DNA from: Peronospora farinosa
Lineage: Eukaryota; Oomycota; Peronosporomycetes; Peronosporales; Peronosporaceae
Direction of reading: 5' to 3'
Length of the DNA: 64,000 nt
NCBI GenBank assembly: GCA_947646735.1
Contig: CANTFK010000017.1
Location: 372,001-436,000, forward strand
Shown: one piece after another, positions 54,217 to 64,000 of the stretch
Layout of the letters: each line of letters begins with the position of its first letter
Position numbering within the stretch: the stretch's first letter is position 1
The notes under the pieces: model-generated
Seen by the model: only the letters and a program-made list of their open reading frames with translations
The model's database searches: none
What the model was told of the DNA's origin: nothing
Position numbers and translations under genes: made by a program

Positions 54217-54521
54217 TTTGTGAACATGATATTAGGGAGGCGTTATTTATCAACCACCTTTTTGGTAATTATTAACCACCCCAAATATATAACAATCTGA
54301 TTGGTCGGAATAAGTAGTACCCACTCCTAAAATAGGCAATTTTCTAAACATAAACGAATATTTGCAGCTTGCCTATGCTTCCCTGGAAAAGGAAGAGCCG
54401 TAATTAATACCATGCATAGCAATAAGGTGATGTTTTTATTGTAGTCTTTGCACAAAAGAACCGGCAATCAGACAGACGATGATAATAAAGCTTAAATTCG
54501 CGTCTACGCTCAAGAGGCTCG
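54217..54521. other. Intergenic region, no gene seen
   Basis: About 300 AT-rich bases between the SAP-like gene start and element A2. They must contain the promoter of the SAP-like gene. Confidence 0.6.
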
Positions 54522-55121
54522 TTTGTGTATCACACCCAAGTGAAAGGTTAAAAGTAATTATGGATACTTTTAGACCAAACATTAAGTATATTTCTATGTT
54601 TGCGTGTAACTAGATGCCCTGTTACAAAAGGTGATCCACCCTCGTGAATGTAATATCCATTTATGGAATCACATCGGAAGGGATGACGCTAGTTGAAGCT
54701 AGGCATCGCGACGTCTCAGAAGGACGTCATTCGCAAACTTAAATCTAGATTTAAGTTCGTTCGACAGGATACGCTTCTAAAGAGTCGCGTATCCGATCTA
54801 TATACATATATAGCCAATCAGTAGTTAAGTTTATATTTAATTATAATTCATTAAATATAGCTCAGTCTAGAATTTGCTAAATCGAAAGCACCGCGCACGA
54901 GAAGCTGAAAAAGCTTCTGCGTGATGCCGGTGCCTTCTTGTTTAGAAGTTCGTTGCACTCTCTCTTAAGCGAGAGGTAACTGGTGGTACGACTGCTTAAG
55001 CAGTCGACCAACCGCATAACCACCCTCGCACGCGAAGGTAAGACGGCCTAACCGCTTCCTCGCTTGTGCTGAAGGTGTGTGCTAGTAGCACGAGGCAACT
55101 TCGTAGAAGTGCGCGTCTACA
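54522..55121 (+). repeat. 5' LTR of A2 with inverted terminal segment
   Basis: Bases 54522-54626 are the reverse complement of the normal first 105 bases of the family-A LTR, ending CCCTGTTACA. From about 54631 (GTGATCCACCC) the LTR runs on in the normal orientation to GCGCGTCTACA. Confidence 0.88.
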
Positions 55122-55123
55122 CT

Positions 55124-55135
55124 TGGTATCACTAG
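55124..55135 (+). other. Putative primer-binding site of A2
   Basis: TGGTATCACTAG begins two bases after the LTR. The first eight bases match the plant initiator-tRNA type primer site. The rest does not. Confidence 0.5.
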
Positions 55136-55249
55136 TAGTCCTTCCCACGACCCGTCTCTCTGAGCGTGCGTGTGGTTGACATGCTCCTTAATATGGACTG
55201 GAGTGACTTCCCTCACCTCTCCTAGCATCATAGGGAGTTGGCAGAGCAT

Positions 55250-56159
55250 ATGGCGCACGGACTTGGTGCACAAGCTTTGGTCAACCTCTTGCATTGTCCT
55301 CCTGAGCAACATGTTGCTCAGTTGGAGCAATTTGAGACGTTTGTGCTCGGACAGCGTAGAAACGCGTCCGAGGTAAACAGCCAAGCCACCGCTGAGTCTA
55401 TCATTAAGACACAGGATGAGCTTAGGCTTGAGCAGGCACGTAATAAGGCGCTCAACAGAACTGTTGAGACGCTCTCTGCCCGACCTACTCAACCGAGGCC
55501 CATTCGGATGGACCCTCCGAAGTTCGATGGAACTAGCCCTCACACGATTGTTCACTGGCTATTAGCAGTGAAGCAATGTGGAGTGGCGCAGCTCATCGAA
55601 GACGACACCAGAATGGTGTCGTATGCCATGTCCAACTTGCGTGGCAAAGCGTCAGAGTGGGCATACTCATGCTGATGGCTAATGCTGATGCATTTCCATC
55701 ATGGGCGATCTTTAAGACAAAGATTTGCGCCATGTATCAGCCGCCTAGCAACGAAGTGTTGCTTATGGCGCGCTTCTTTGGAGCACGACAGGCGAAACGC
55801 TCTCTGCAAGAGTATGTGCAGGAGATGCGTTCGCTGTCTGCGTCCATTAATGGGGAACCGATACCAGAGCGTATCAAGGTGGCCACGTTCATGGATGGAC
55901 TTAGGCACGGCCCATCGCGTCAGGCCCTTTTCAAAAAGGTGCCAGCGACGATGTAAGAGGCAATTGACATTGCCTTAGTTGAGTAGCAATCATACAACAG
56001 CGCCTTAGCGACAGCCTATTACAGGCCGTCGACCGAAAGGTCGGATGCCACTCTAATTTAGTTAGGCATGCAGATGTGATCTGCTACAAGTGCGGAAAGC
56101 GAGGCCGCACGGGTTCAGTACCTGCCCAAGATGGGTCGGGAAATGCGGGAGCGCAGTAG
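55250..56159 (+). pseudogene. gag, broken (A2)
   Basis: ATG at 55250 (MAHGLGAQALVN). Frame breaks occur near 55675 and 55956, and most of the zinc-knuckle coding is deleted after CYKCGKRG. The capsid-like motifs RRNASEV, NRTVETLSAR and RSLQEYVQEMRSL are intact. The last frame ends at TAG 56157 within the frameshift hairpin. Confidence 0.8.
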
Positions 56160-59100
56160 GGGCGGGATGCCCTACTGTCGCGGACTCTGAAGCTACCCCT
56201 AAGTTCAGAGTGATCGAACAAATGGGTAGCATAGTCCCTGGGGTTCCGAAAGGTCGGACCTCAACCCTTTTGGTCTATAGCGCTAGAGTACGAGGCTATG
56301 ACCAAGTGATGACCCTTCTCGTTGATTCGGGTGCATCACAAAACTTTTTGAAACTCGCGGCTCTGAAAAAGAGTCCGGAGAGTTATGAGTCGCTTTGCCA
56401 GGATGGCAAGCGAGAAGAGGCGATCGTTCGTTTAGCGAAAGGCGCGCTCGTTAAATTCGGAGAGAGTTCAAGTTGAACTCGCCTTCAGTTTCAGTGACTT
56501 CTCTTGTAAAGAGAAGTTCACAGTGCTTGGTATGGAGAGCCCGTATGACCTCATCCTAGGCATGCCTTGGTTGGCTAAACACCAACTATGGATAGACTGG
56601 CGTATACGCACAGTCGCTAGCTCTACGCAGGACACCGGAAAGGATGTGCTCCTGCGAGAGGCTTATGTGGCTGATGCTGTGTCCAACACAGTCGAGGGTG
56701 CGATGACGGTATGTCAATCGACACCAGGAACTACCCAGCTCGAAAGAAGTGGTGTAGTTGGGAGTGCACTGGCGGAAAGCCAGGTGACACCAATTCCTAC
56801 CCAGGTCGAAAAGACTAGTGTAGTGAATGGGGCGACGACAGGTAGTCATGCGTCCATTAGTCCTGCACAGAGCCGAGAGCCTGTGGCATATGATAGTGGG
56901 CTGAAAGGAAGTCCAGCACCACAAGAACCGAGCACAGAGCCATGAGCCTGGTGCATTTGGAAGGAGTGCGTTGGCTAATACAGCAACGACACCTTCTTCC
57001 AGGTCAAAGGTCGTGGTGACTCGAACATTGAGCACCAGACGTATTAAGACGATCAAGGGCACGTCGAAACGAGTGACCCTTGGATCAGTCTCGGTCAAAG
57101 AGGACGGACCTACGAACGAGTTGTTCGAGGCCGTCGAAGACAAAATGTCGGAGGCATCCTCAGTTTAGGTGCTTCAGCTTGTCTTGGCATCTGCCGAGGA
57201 GATAGTAAATCTCTCGGAGATGACGTGGGATCTGTTCCTGTCCGAACTAAAGGAAAGAAAGATCCACGAGATAGTCGCACCAGTTACAGAAGAGAACGTG
57301 GTGGACTGTTTCTCCTCATCCACAATGGATGAGAGCGTCTTGGAGACCGACAAGAAGAAACGGTTTTCTGCTCAAGGCTGGGATGCCTTGAAGGACAGCC
57401 CGTTCTATGATGTTCTGTGAAAACACCGTGATGTGTTTCCAGCAGAAGTGCCGAGCCGCTTATCGGCCGATAGGGGCATCAGGCACGAGATTGGCCTGGA
57501 GCCTGGCACCAAGTATTGTGTGACCAGGCAATGGCCGTTGCCGAAGGAACAAGTCGATTACATCGATGCGTTCTTCGACAAGCGAGCCAAGGCGGGACAT
57601 GTACGTGAGAGCAAGTCGCCTCACTGCAGCGCGACCTTCTGTGTGCGTAAAGCAACAGGTGGATGGCGCGTGGTTCATGCTTATAATAAGCTGAACACGG
57701 CCACCATTCCAGCTCAAACGCCTACCCCGCGGAAAGATATCTTGTTGAATTCCATGGGAAAGTCAACTATCTTTTCCGCGTTGTATCTGAAGGATGGCTA
57801 CTATCAGGTTCTCATGAGAGATACTGATGTAGCCAAAACGGCAGTAAGCATACCAAGCGGTATGCTGTAGGAGTGGCTTGTGATGCCACAAGAGTTGAAA
57901 AATGCTCCGGCAACATTCAGCCGAGTGGTGGCTCACGTGATGCGTCAGCACCGTGCCTACGCGCCCCATTACTTTGACGATGTATTCGTGCATAGTAGGG
58001 CGGAAGACGGTCTGAGCGCAATAGAGTCGCACAAGCGTCATTTAGACGCTGTGTTGCAGACTCTGGGTGACGCCCAATCATACGTGAAGTTGCAAAAGTG
58101 TGTAGTAGGGGTCCCCGAGATACCTGTACTGGGATGCATCGTAGGTGCACATGGTGTACGAGCAGACCCAGAAAAGGTAAAGGCTGTAAAGGAATGGCCA
58201 GTCCCACGTAATGTGAAGGATCTGCGCCAATTCCTTGGGCTCGCTAATTACTTGCATAAGTACAGCAAGAATTATGCGGAGCAGACTAAGCCATTGTCTG
58301 ATCTTTTGAAAAAGGATACAGAATGGACTTGGTCAAAGGAGAAAGTAGATGCGTTCACAACAGTGAAGCAATCTCTTGTAGAGGCACCGGTCTTGGCATT
58401 GCCAGACGTGGATAAGCCCTTTATCGTCGTCTGCGATGCAAGCAATTTTGCAATCGGCAGCGCGCTCATGAAGAAGGATGACAACGGCGTTGACCGTGTC
58501 ATATCGTATCAGTCTCGGCTTTTAAAAGCTGCAGAGCTGAATTACCCTGTGCATAACAAGGAGCTACTTTCAATTAAGTATGCCCTGGTAAAGTCTCGGG
58601 TGCACCTCTTGGGCACCGAACCTTTTGTGGTTTATACGGATCACGCATCACTGCGGACCGCAATAAATTCACCGCACCTCTCGCCGAGAATGGCGATATG
58701 GATAACATTCTTCTTTGAATTTAATTTCAAAGTTGAATATAAGCCGGGTCAGTCGAATGTCTTGGCTGACGCGTTATCGCGCAGACCAGACTTCGAGGCA
58801 AGACACCAGGATAGTGTGTCTCGTGCGAAAGCACAAGTTGAGTCGTCAACATTGGCAGCCATGAAGGCCTACCATGTGACGAGCTCAATGGCTTCCGATA
58901 TTAAGGGGTGTTACAGTCAGGACGAACATTGTCGCCTGCTGCTAGATCATTTTGGTGGACGAAAGGTTACCCTTCCGTCGCACCTCAAAGCGAAACTGAA
59001 TCGCTTTAGTTACAGTGATGGCCTGTTATGGCATCAATTGTCACCCTGTGATCCCTTGAGAATCTATGTCCCTCATGACACAGATCTCAAGCTGATAATA

Positions 59101-60978
59101 CTTCACGAGTGCCATGATGCGCCATCTAGTGGGCGTCTAGGCCGTGAAAAGACATTCTTACGAGTGTCAGAGGAATTTTGGTGGCCCCACCTATATCGGT
59201 GGGTGGCCAACTATATTCTCTTTTGCGAAGAGTGTCAGCGCATTAAGCCTGCACCTTCGAACAGTGCGCCACTGAAGCCACTGCCGATTCCAACTAAATG
59301 TTGGAAGTCGGTCAGTTTGGACTTCATGTTTGGCTTACCGCCTGATCATATAGGCAGGACGGGGCTCGTCGTCTTTGAAGAAAGACTGAGCAAGATGGTG
59401 CATTTGGCACCATGTAGCACCAAGATCTCAAGAAAAGAGGCTGCCCTCTTGTTTCTGGATCACGTGTATCGACTACACGGGATGCCCGAGTCCATAGTAT
59501 CGGACCGAAATCCACGTTTTACGTCGGGTTTTTGGCGACATGTGTTTGAGCTGCTGGGTAGCAAGCTCCACATGTCAACCGCTGATCATCCCCAGACCGA
59601 TGGCCAAACCGAACGGGCCAATCAAGTCGTGGCGGATGTGTTGCGTACAGTAGCGACTCCCAAAGAATGGAGCAAGCAATTGCCATTCGTGGAGCTCGCT
59701 ATTAACAACAGTGTTCACGCCAGTACGGGTGAAACACCGTTTTACATTAACGGACTGCGTCATCCTCGAACGCCAGTCTCGTTTGTACGCAGCCCGAGTC
59801 TTAGTGGGGGAGGGCCCCTCATTTCGCTCGGTGCGAATACCAAAGAGGGCCAAGGTTTCCCTAGTGACACCGCTAATTTAGCAGTGGTCACGTCACCAAT
59901 AGGTGTCACAGAGGAGTAACGGCAAGAAATGCCAGCGCTCCTCGATGATGACACTATAGTGTTATCAACAGCGTCGACCCATGAACGACCTCTTGGAGGC
60001 GTCATCGGCGAGCTGGATGCTAAAAGCGTGAGCGAAGCTCAGCGCTTTGTGGATGAGCGATTAGCCATCACACGTAAAGGCCGTGACGCGATGGCAAGCG
60101 CAAAGGACAAGCAATAACAATACGCGGACCAGCATGGTCGCAAAAACAATGAACACTTTAGTGTGGGGGACAAAGTGCTATTAAGTACTGCTACCCTACC
60201 TAACCATGCAATCTCTGTACTACCTGGTGGTACTACTAATCTATTGCCCCGGTTCATTGGGCCCTTTACAATGGTTGAAGAAGTTGGAGACCTAAATTAT
60301 AGGCTCACTCTCCCACCGTATATGAAGACGCACCCCGTATTTTACGTGGGTCGTCTGAAACAATATGTTGATTCAGAAGAGATCACATATCCGCATCGGT
60401 CTAACGAGACCGATGGTGACGTCGACTGTGAGTCGAGCGTCGCGGCCGATCAGGCGACGAGGAAGCCGAGAGGCTCCCCGCATACGAACGAGACGATAGA
60501 GGACTCGGTGATCGAGGAGGACTCCGCGCTTGACGCGGTTCTCTCATCACCAGTCGCTCTAAGATGTCCAAACGGATCTTCAAGCGGTCATACCCCTGAC
60601 GATACCTCGCCCTCACATCGCGCAGATCCACAGTCAGTCGCGAGACTTGACTCTTGAGATCTTTCACCTGCCTCTTCAGCGCAGCAGACTCAGCCTGCGA
60701 CTGAACAGAAGCAGGGTGGGCAGCCACGAGTAGGTGGGCGTAATCGCCACTCCTATCGAGAGCCACCTGTGTTGGTGGACACGGAAGGGAATACGCGCTT
60801 TCTTGTTGGAAGGCTGTTGAACCACCGGTTTGTGAAGCGAAAGCTCCAAATCCTGGTCCAGTGGAAGGGTTACACAACGAGCTTCGACTCCTGGGAGCCT
60901 GTTGACGCTTTGCGCGTCGACTTGCCTGGGCTGTTGGCTGCTTATGTGAAGCAGCACCAGCTGTCGTCTTTCTGCTAG
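56090..60978 (+). pseudogene. pol: protease, RT, RNase H, integrase, chromodomain (A2), broken
   Basis: Protease (VDSGASQNFLK) is followed by a 1-base shift near 56460. From 56971 on all parts share one frame, with in-frame stops at 57166, 57418, 57868, 59917, 60115 and 60655. RT (YFDDVFVH), RNase H (VVCDASNFAIG), the integrase finger (HECHDAPSSGR, where A1 has GGH/SGH-type His) and the core (SLDFMFGL, SDRNPRF, DGQTERANQV) are all readable in the long frame 57880-59919. The second integrase Asp region reads SDRNPRF, keeping the catalytic Asp. The GPY/F module (60163-60657) and chromodomain (60769-60978) follow. The stops at 59917 and 60655 are shared with A1. Confidence 0.88.
56138..56177 (+). 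promoter_or_regulatory. Putative -1 ribosomal frameshift signal (A2)
   Basis: The heptamer G GGA AAT (56138-56144) is in the gag frame. A 9-base spacer and a perfect 8-bp stem follow (56154-56161 with 56170-56177), with the gag TAG in the 5' arm. The protease frame (open from 56090) is -1 to gag, as expected. Confidence 0.75.
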
Positions 60979-61769
60979 GTCCGGATGGACTAGCAGAAGA
61001 AGCGTGGCGAGAATTAATTGGGGGTCGCTTACCGCCCATAATTTCATGCGCACGCTTCATAGTCGTCGGCTGTTTCGTTAGAACGCAGCACGACTGGAAT
61101 TGGGAAAGCACGACAAAGTGCTTTGCCCTGCTTATTCCACAAAGGAAAAACGCTATAAAACTTATGAGCGTCAATATTTGCACGCTGCAAAAGCGCTGCA
61201 CTAGACCCATCCGAGTTCATCCACTCAGATGGAGGTGGCATTGGTGGCAAGCCATCACTCACGTAGCCGTCCTCGCGACGGCGGGCTAGTGAGGCCAAAG
61301 GTTTACTTGGTGGAGCTTTAAGCTCACACTCACCTGAGTCTGACTCTCCATCATGGATTGTCAAGACATCAGCATGAGGAGTCACATATGATTGAGTCGC
61401 GACTACTCCTTTCGAAGCAGCGCGTTTAGTCTTAGTCGCTGCTCTCGTAGGCGCAGGCGACGAGGCCTTACCTTCGCTTTTAGGAAGGATCGACGCTCCC
61501 TTAAGGACGGGTGCCTCAAATGATGGGAACATATGTCCTATCAACGCGATTTGCTCATCTCCACTTTGGGGTAATGACAATGGCGTAGTCTTATTGTAGT
61601 CTACAATGAAAGATGGATCTTCATCCACATTATCGTGAGATGGAAGATTCACCTCAGTGCCTGAAGCACTTTGAGACGGCTGCGATAAATCGCTGCGCGT
61701 GCGCTTAGTGCTGGACTGCATGGGTGCCTTTGCAGGCGACCCATCAGCCTTACCACGTTTTGGTGGCAT
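60401..61769 (-). CDS. Antisense ORF pair inside element A2 (aORF-A)
   Basis: The first ORF (61769-61044) has 241 residues. It opens MPPKRGKADGSPAKAPMQSS with a KRTR basic cluster, then a Ser/Pro/Asp-rich acidic region. The second (61210-60401) overlaps it by 167 bases in the +1 frame. It encodes a Ser/Arg-rich segment, a coiled coil (LKRQVKDLKSQVSRL to IRLDILERLV) and an Arg/Ser/Pro-rich tail. A +1 shift or an intron of length 1 mod 3 would join them. The start lies 106 bases inside the 3' LTR. On the sense strand this stretch has an in-frame TGA (60655) while the antisense stays open. The function is unknown. Confidence 0.55.
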
Positions 61770-61875
61770 GAGAGTTGAGTAGACTAAAGCGGCGCGTTTA
61801 TGACAGCTCGCAAGTCTCTCTGTCTCCTAGGCAATGTTTTACAAAATGTAAAAATCGTTCTAAAACGAGGGATGG

Positions 61876-62461
61876 TGTAACAGGGCATCTAGTTACACGC
61901 AAACATAGAAATATACTTAATGTTTGGTCTAAAAGTATCCATGATTACTTTTGACCTGCGATACACAAACGTGATCCACCCTCGTGAATGTGATATCCAT
62001 TTATGGATTCACATGGGAAGGGATGACGCTAGTTGAAGCTAGGCATCGCGACGTCTCAGAAGGACGTCATTCGCAAACTTAAATCTAGATTTAAGTTCGT
62101 TCGACAGGATACGCTTCTAAAGAGTCGCGTATCCGATCTATATACATATATAGCCAATCAGTAGTTAAGTTTATATTTAATTATAATTCATTAAATATAG
62201 CTCAGTCTAGAATTTGCTAAATCGAAAGCACCGCGCACGAGAAGCTGAAAAAGCTTCTACGTGACGTCGGTGCCTTCTTGTTTAGAAGTTCGTTGCACTC
62301 TCGCTTAAGCGAGAGGTAACTGGTGGTACGACTGCTTAAGCAGTCGACCAACCGCATAACCACCCTCGCACGCGAAGGTAAGACGGTCTAACCGCTCCCT
62401 CGCTTGTGCTAAGGGTGTGTGCTAGTAGCACGAGGCAACTTCGTAGAAGTGCCCGTCTACA
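61876..62461 (+). repeat. 3' LTR of A2
   Basis: 586 bp, TGTAACAGGG to CCCGTCTACA. It is closer to the inverted solo LTR at 62999-63587 than to its own 5' LTR at several diagnostic sites (ACGTGACGTCGG, CTCCCTCGCTTGTGCTAAGGG). Confidence 0.92.
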
Positions 62462-62998
62462 CCATTTGGAATGGCAGAATTCAGCTTGCTTGAATGCTTA
62501 AAGTTGTAGGTAAAGTATCTAGCCTCTTTTGATATGTAGGGAATGTCGATGCTTGACAGTATTCGATTCATGCCAGTAGATAATACCATGTGCTATCCAA
62601 TTAAAGTGTATAAACAACAATATCTAATATCATCATCGCAAACGGCACAACCGGTTTATCCCTTATACATACGAAGGTCAAAATGCCCGAGCCCTGTCGC
62701 AATGAAGCACAAGCAGTGCCAGAGCACCAGCACCAAGTAGCACCAGCACCAGCAGTATAACCATTAGCTGTTGAAGCTCGCATATGACTTAAGCAAGCAG
62801 TAACCACAGCAAGGTGCGAGTAATTACTATAGCAAGCGGTTATAGGCGTGCAGGACGCAGCGGTTTCGATCCTATGTAAAGGCGAAGCGACCTAATGGCA
62901 GGGCGACTCTTGAGTAACCATGGGTAAGGATTGATGGTAACGGACTTAAGGGAGTAATAGGATGGTAAACTCACATACATTTAGTTTCTCATTTCTTT
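62462..62998. other. Spacer between inverted LTRs
   Basis: 537 bases with only short ORFs. A short CACCAGCACCAGC-type repeat occurs at about 62725-62758. Confidence 0.6.
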
Positions 62999-63587
62999 TG
63001 TAGACGGGCACTTCTACGAAGTTGCCTCGTGCTACTAGCACACACCCTTAGCACAAGCGAGGGAGCGGTTAGACCGTCTTACCTTCGCGTGCGAGGGTGG
63101 TTATGTGGTTGGTCGACTGCTTAAGCAGTCGTACCACCAGTTACCTCTCGCTTAAGCGAGAGTGCAACGAACTTCTAAACAAGAAGGCACCGACGTCACG
63201 TAGAAGCTTTTTCAGCTTCTCGTGCGCGGTGCTTTCGATTTAGCAAATTCTAGACTGAGCTATATTTAATGAATTATAATTAAATATAAACTTAACTACT
63301 GATTGGCTATATATGTATATAGATCGGATACGCGACTCTTTAGAAGCGTATCCTGTCGAACGAACTTAAATCTAGATTTAAGTTTGCGAATGACGTCCTT
63401 CTGAGACGTCGCGATGCCTAGCTTCAACTAGCGTCATCCCTTCCCATGTGAATCCATAAATGGATATCACATTCACGAGGGTGGATCACGTTTGTGTATC
63501 GCCCCAGGTCAAAAGTAATCATGGATACTTTTAGACCAAACATTAAGTATATTTCTACGTTTGCGTGTAACTAGATGTCATGTCACA
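62999..63587 (-). mobile_element. Solo LTR, family A, inverted
   Basis: 589 bp, a full LTR in reverse orientation (plus strand TGTAGACGGG to CATGTCACA). Flanks TCTTT and TCCTC do not form a target duplication. Together with 61876-62461 it makes a nearly perfect long inverted repeat. Confidence 0.9.
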
Positions 63588-64000
63588 TCCTCTACTTAAC
63601 AAGCTCTAATTTGCACCAGGTTATGAGCCCAATAGGCCCCGAGATCTCCTCGCGACGACATTTACCAGACAACGTCACTTCGGAAATGAAGCCAGAGGGC
63701 TAGGTGAGGCGTCGGATGCATACGAGTAGTTCGAGGAGGCGAGCTCGATATCTGGCGCGTCAGACGCTTACGCAAGGAGCGTACGGAATTTTGATGCAAG
63801 CTTGGAGCGGATAGATATAATTGAGGGACTCTTAAAAAAAATGGCACAAAGTTTGCGACGCAGCAGATGCATATGCAAGTACGCTTGCAGCATATTGCGA
63901 AAGCACAACACGCACCGGCGCAACAGCCAAATATGTTTGCCACGTCCTCCGAGCATGGCTCCGGTACTTTTGGAGACTCCATGAAGGCGCGTGGTAATAG
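63588..64000 (+). pseudogene. Degenerate gag-like fragment, runs off the window
   Basis: Plus-strand frames contain NFDASLERIDIIEGLLKK and, after a shift in an A-run at about 63835, ATQQMHMQVRLQHIAKAQ, a Gln-rich amphipathic helix followed by FGDSMKARGN. Such sequences are seen at the start of retroelement gag proteins. The family is not determined. Confidence 0.4.

Larger units (their letters stand above)
54522..62461 (+). mobile_element. Ty3/gypsy chromodomain retrotransposon A2, family A
   Basis: LTR (54522-55121), gag, protease, RT, RNase H, integrase, chromodomain and LTR (61876-62461) are in order. The first 105 bases of the 5' LTR are inverted in place. No target duplication is visible: the right flank is CCATT and the left flank GGCTCG. 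It keeps a longer intact RT-integrase frame than A1 (57880-59919), but gag and early pol are broken. Confidence 0.92.

Noticed and set aside
62800..62900. Possible tRNA gene (GGTTTCGATCC-like sequence near 62865)
   Set aside because: No matching acceptor or anticodon stem could be folded around it.

Overview
The window looks like oomycete nuclear DNA, most likely a Peronosporales species (Phytophthora or a downy mildew). This is inferred from compact genes with few introns of about 45-110 bases, a typical stramenopile gene set, and Ty3/gypsy elements carrying chromodomains. The species cannot be named from the sequence alone.

Layout. Positions 1-784 hold retroelement debris: a pol fragment and a solo LTR with a perfect target-site duplication. 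Positions 2707-8507 are a first gene island with a BAR-TBC RabGAP, a rhomboid-like protein and a histidine phosphatase. Positions 9110-30323 are a block of nested Ty3/gypsy elements. It contains A1 (9110-17164, decayed and apparently mosaic), the old truncated relic B' (17165-22080) and the young, nearly complete element B (22632-30323, TSD AATGT, the two 342-bp LTRs differing at one site). Positions 31711-54216 are the main gene island: bystin, NECAP, an orphan protein, an SLC43-like transporter, eIF3c, an Alba protein, a cathepsin Z-like protease, an alpha/beta hydrolase with a decayed duplicate, an NBR1-like receptor, a RING/PHD protein and a SAP-like coiled-coil protein. Positions 54522-62461 hold A2, a second family-A element. 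It is followed by an inverted solo LTR (62999-63587) and a gag-like scrap at the window end.

The most interesting signal is in the retroelements. Families A and B are clearly different, yet both carry a long antisense ORF set reading toward pol from just inside the 3' LTR and overlapping the integrase tail and chromodomain. The overlap has the same codon phase in both families. In both, the antisense product combines a coiled coil with an Arg/Ser-rich segment and is split in two by a shift in the same direction. Both families also show a textbook -1 frameshift signal at the gag/pol junction (A AAA AAC in B, G GGA AAT in A), with a hairpin 8-9 bases downstream whose 5' arm contains the gag UAG. 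Both break the sense ORF between the integrase core and the chromodomain module. The suggested layout is gag, frameshifted pol, a separate chromodomain ORF, and a convergent antisense gene.

The host genes are mostly housekeeping: ribosome biogenesis (bystin), translation initiation (eIF3c), RNA binding (Alba), membrane traffic (BAR-TBC, NECAP), selective autophagy (NBR1) and proteolysis (cathepsin, rhomboid). Head-to-head pairs with short shared promoters are at 5812-6011 and 35803-35974. No tRNA, rRNA or CRISPR array was found.
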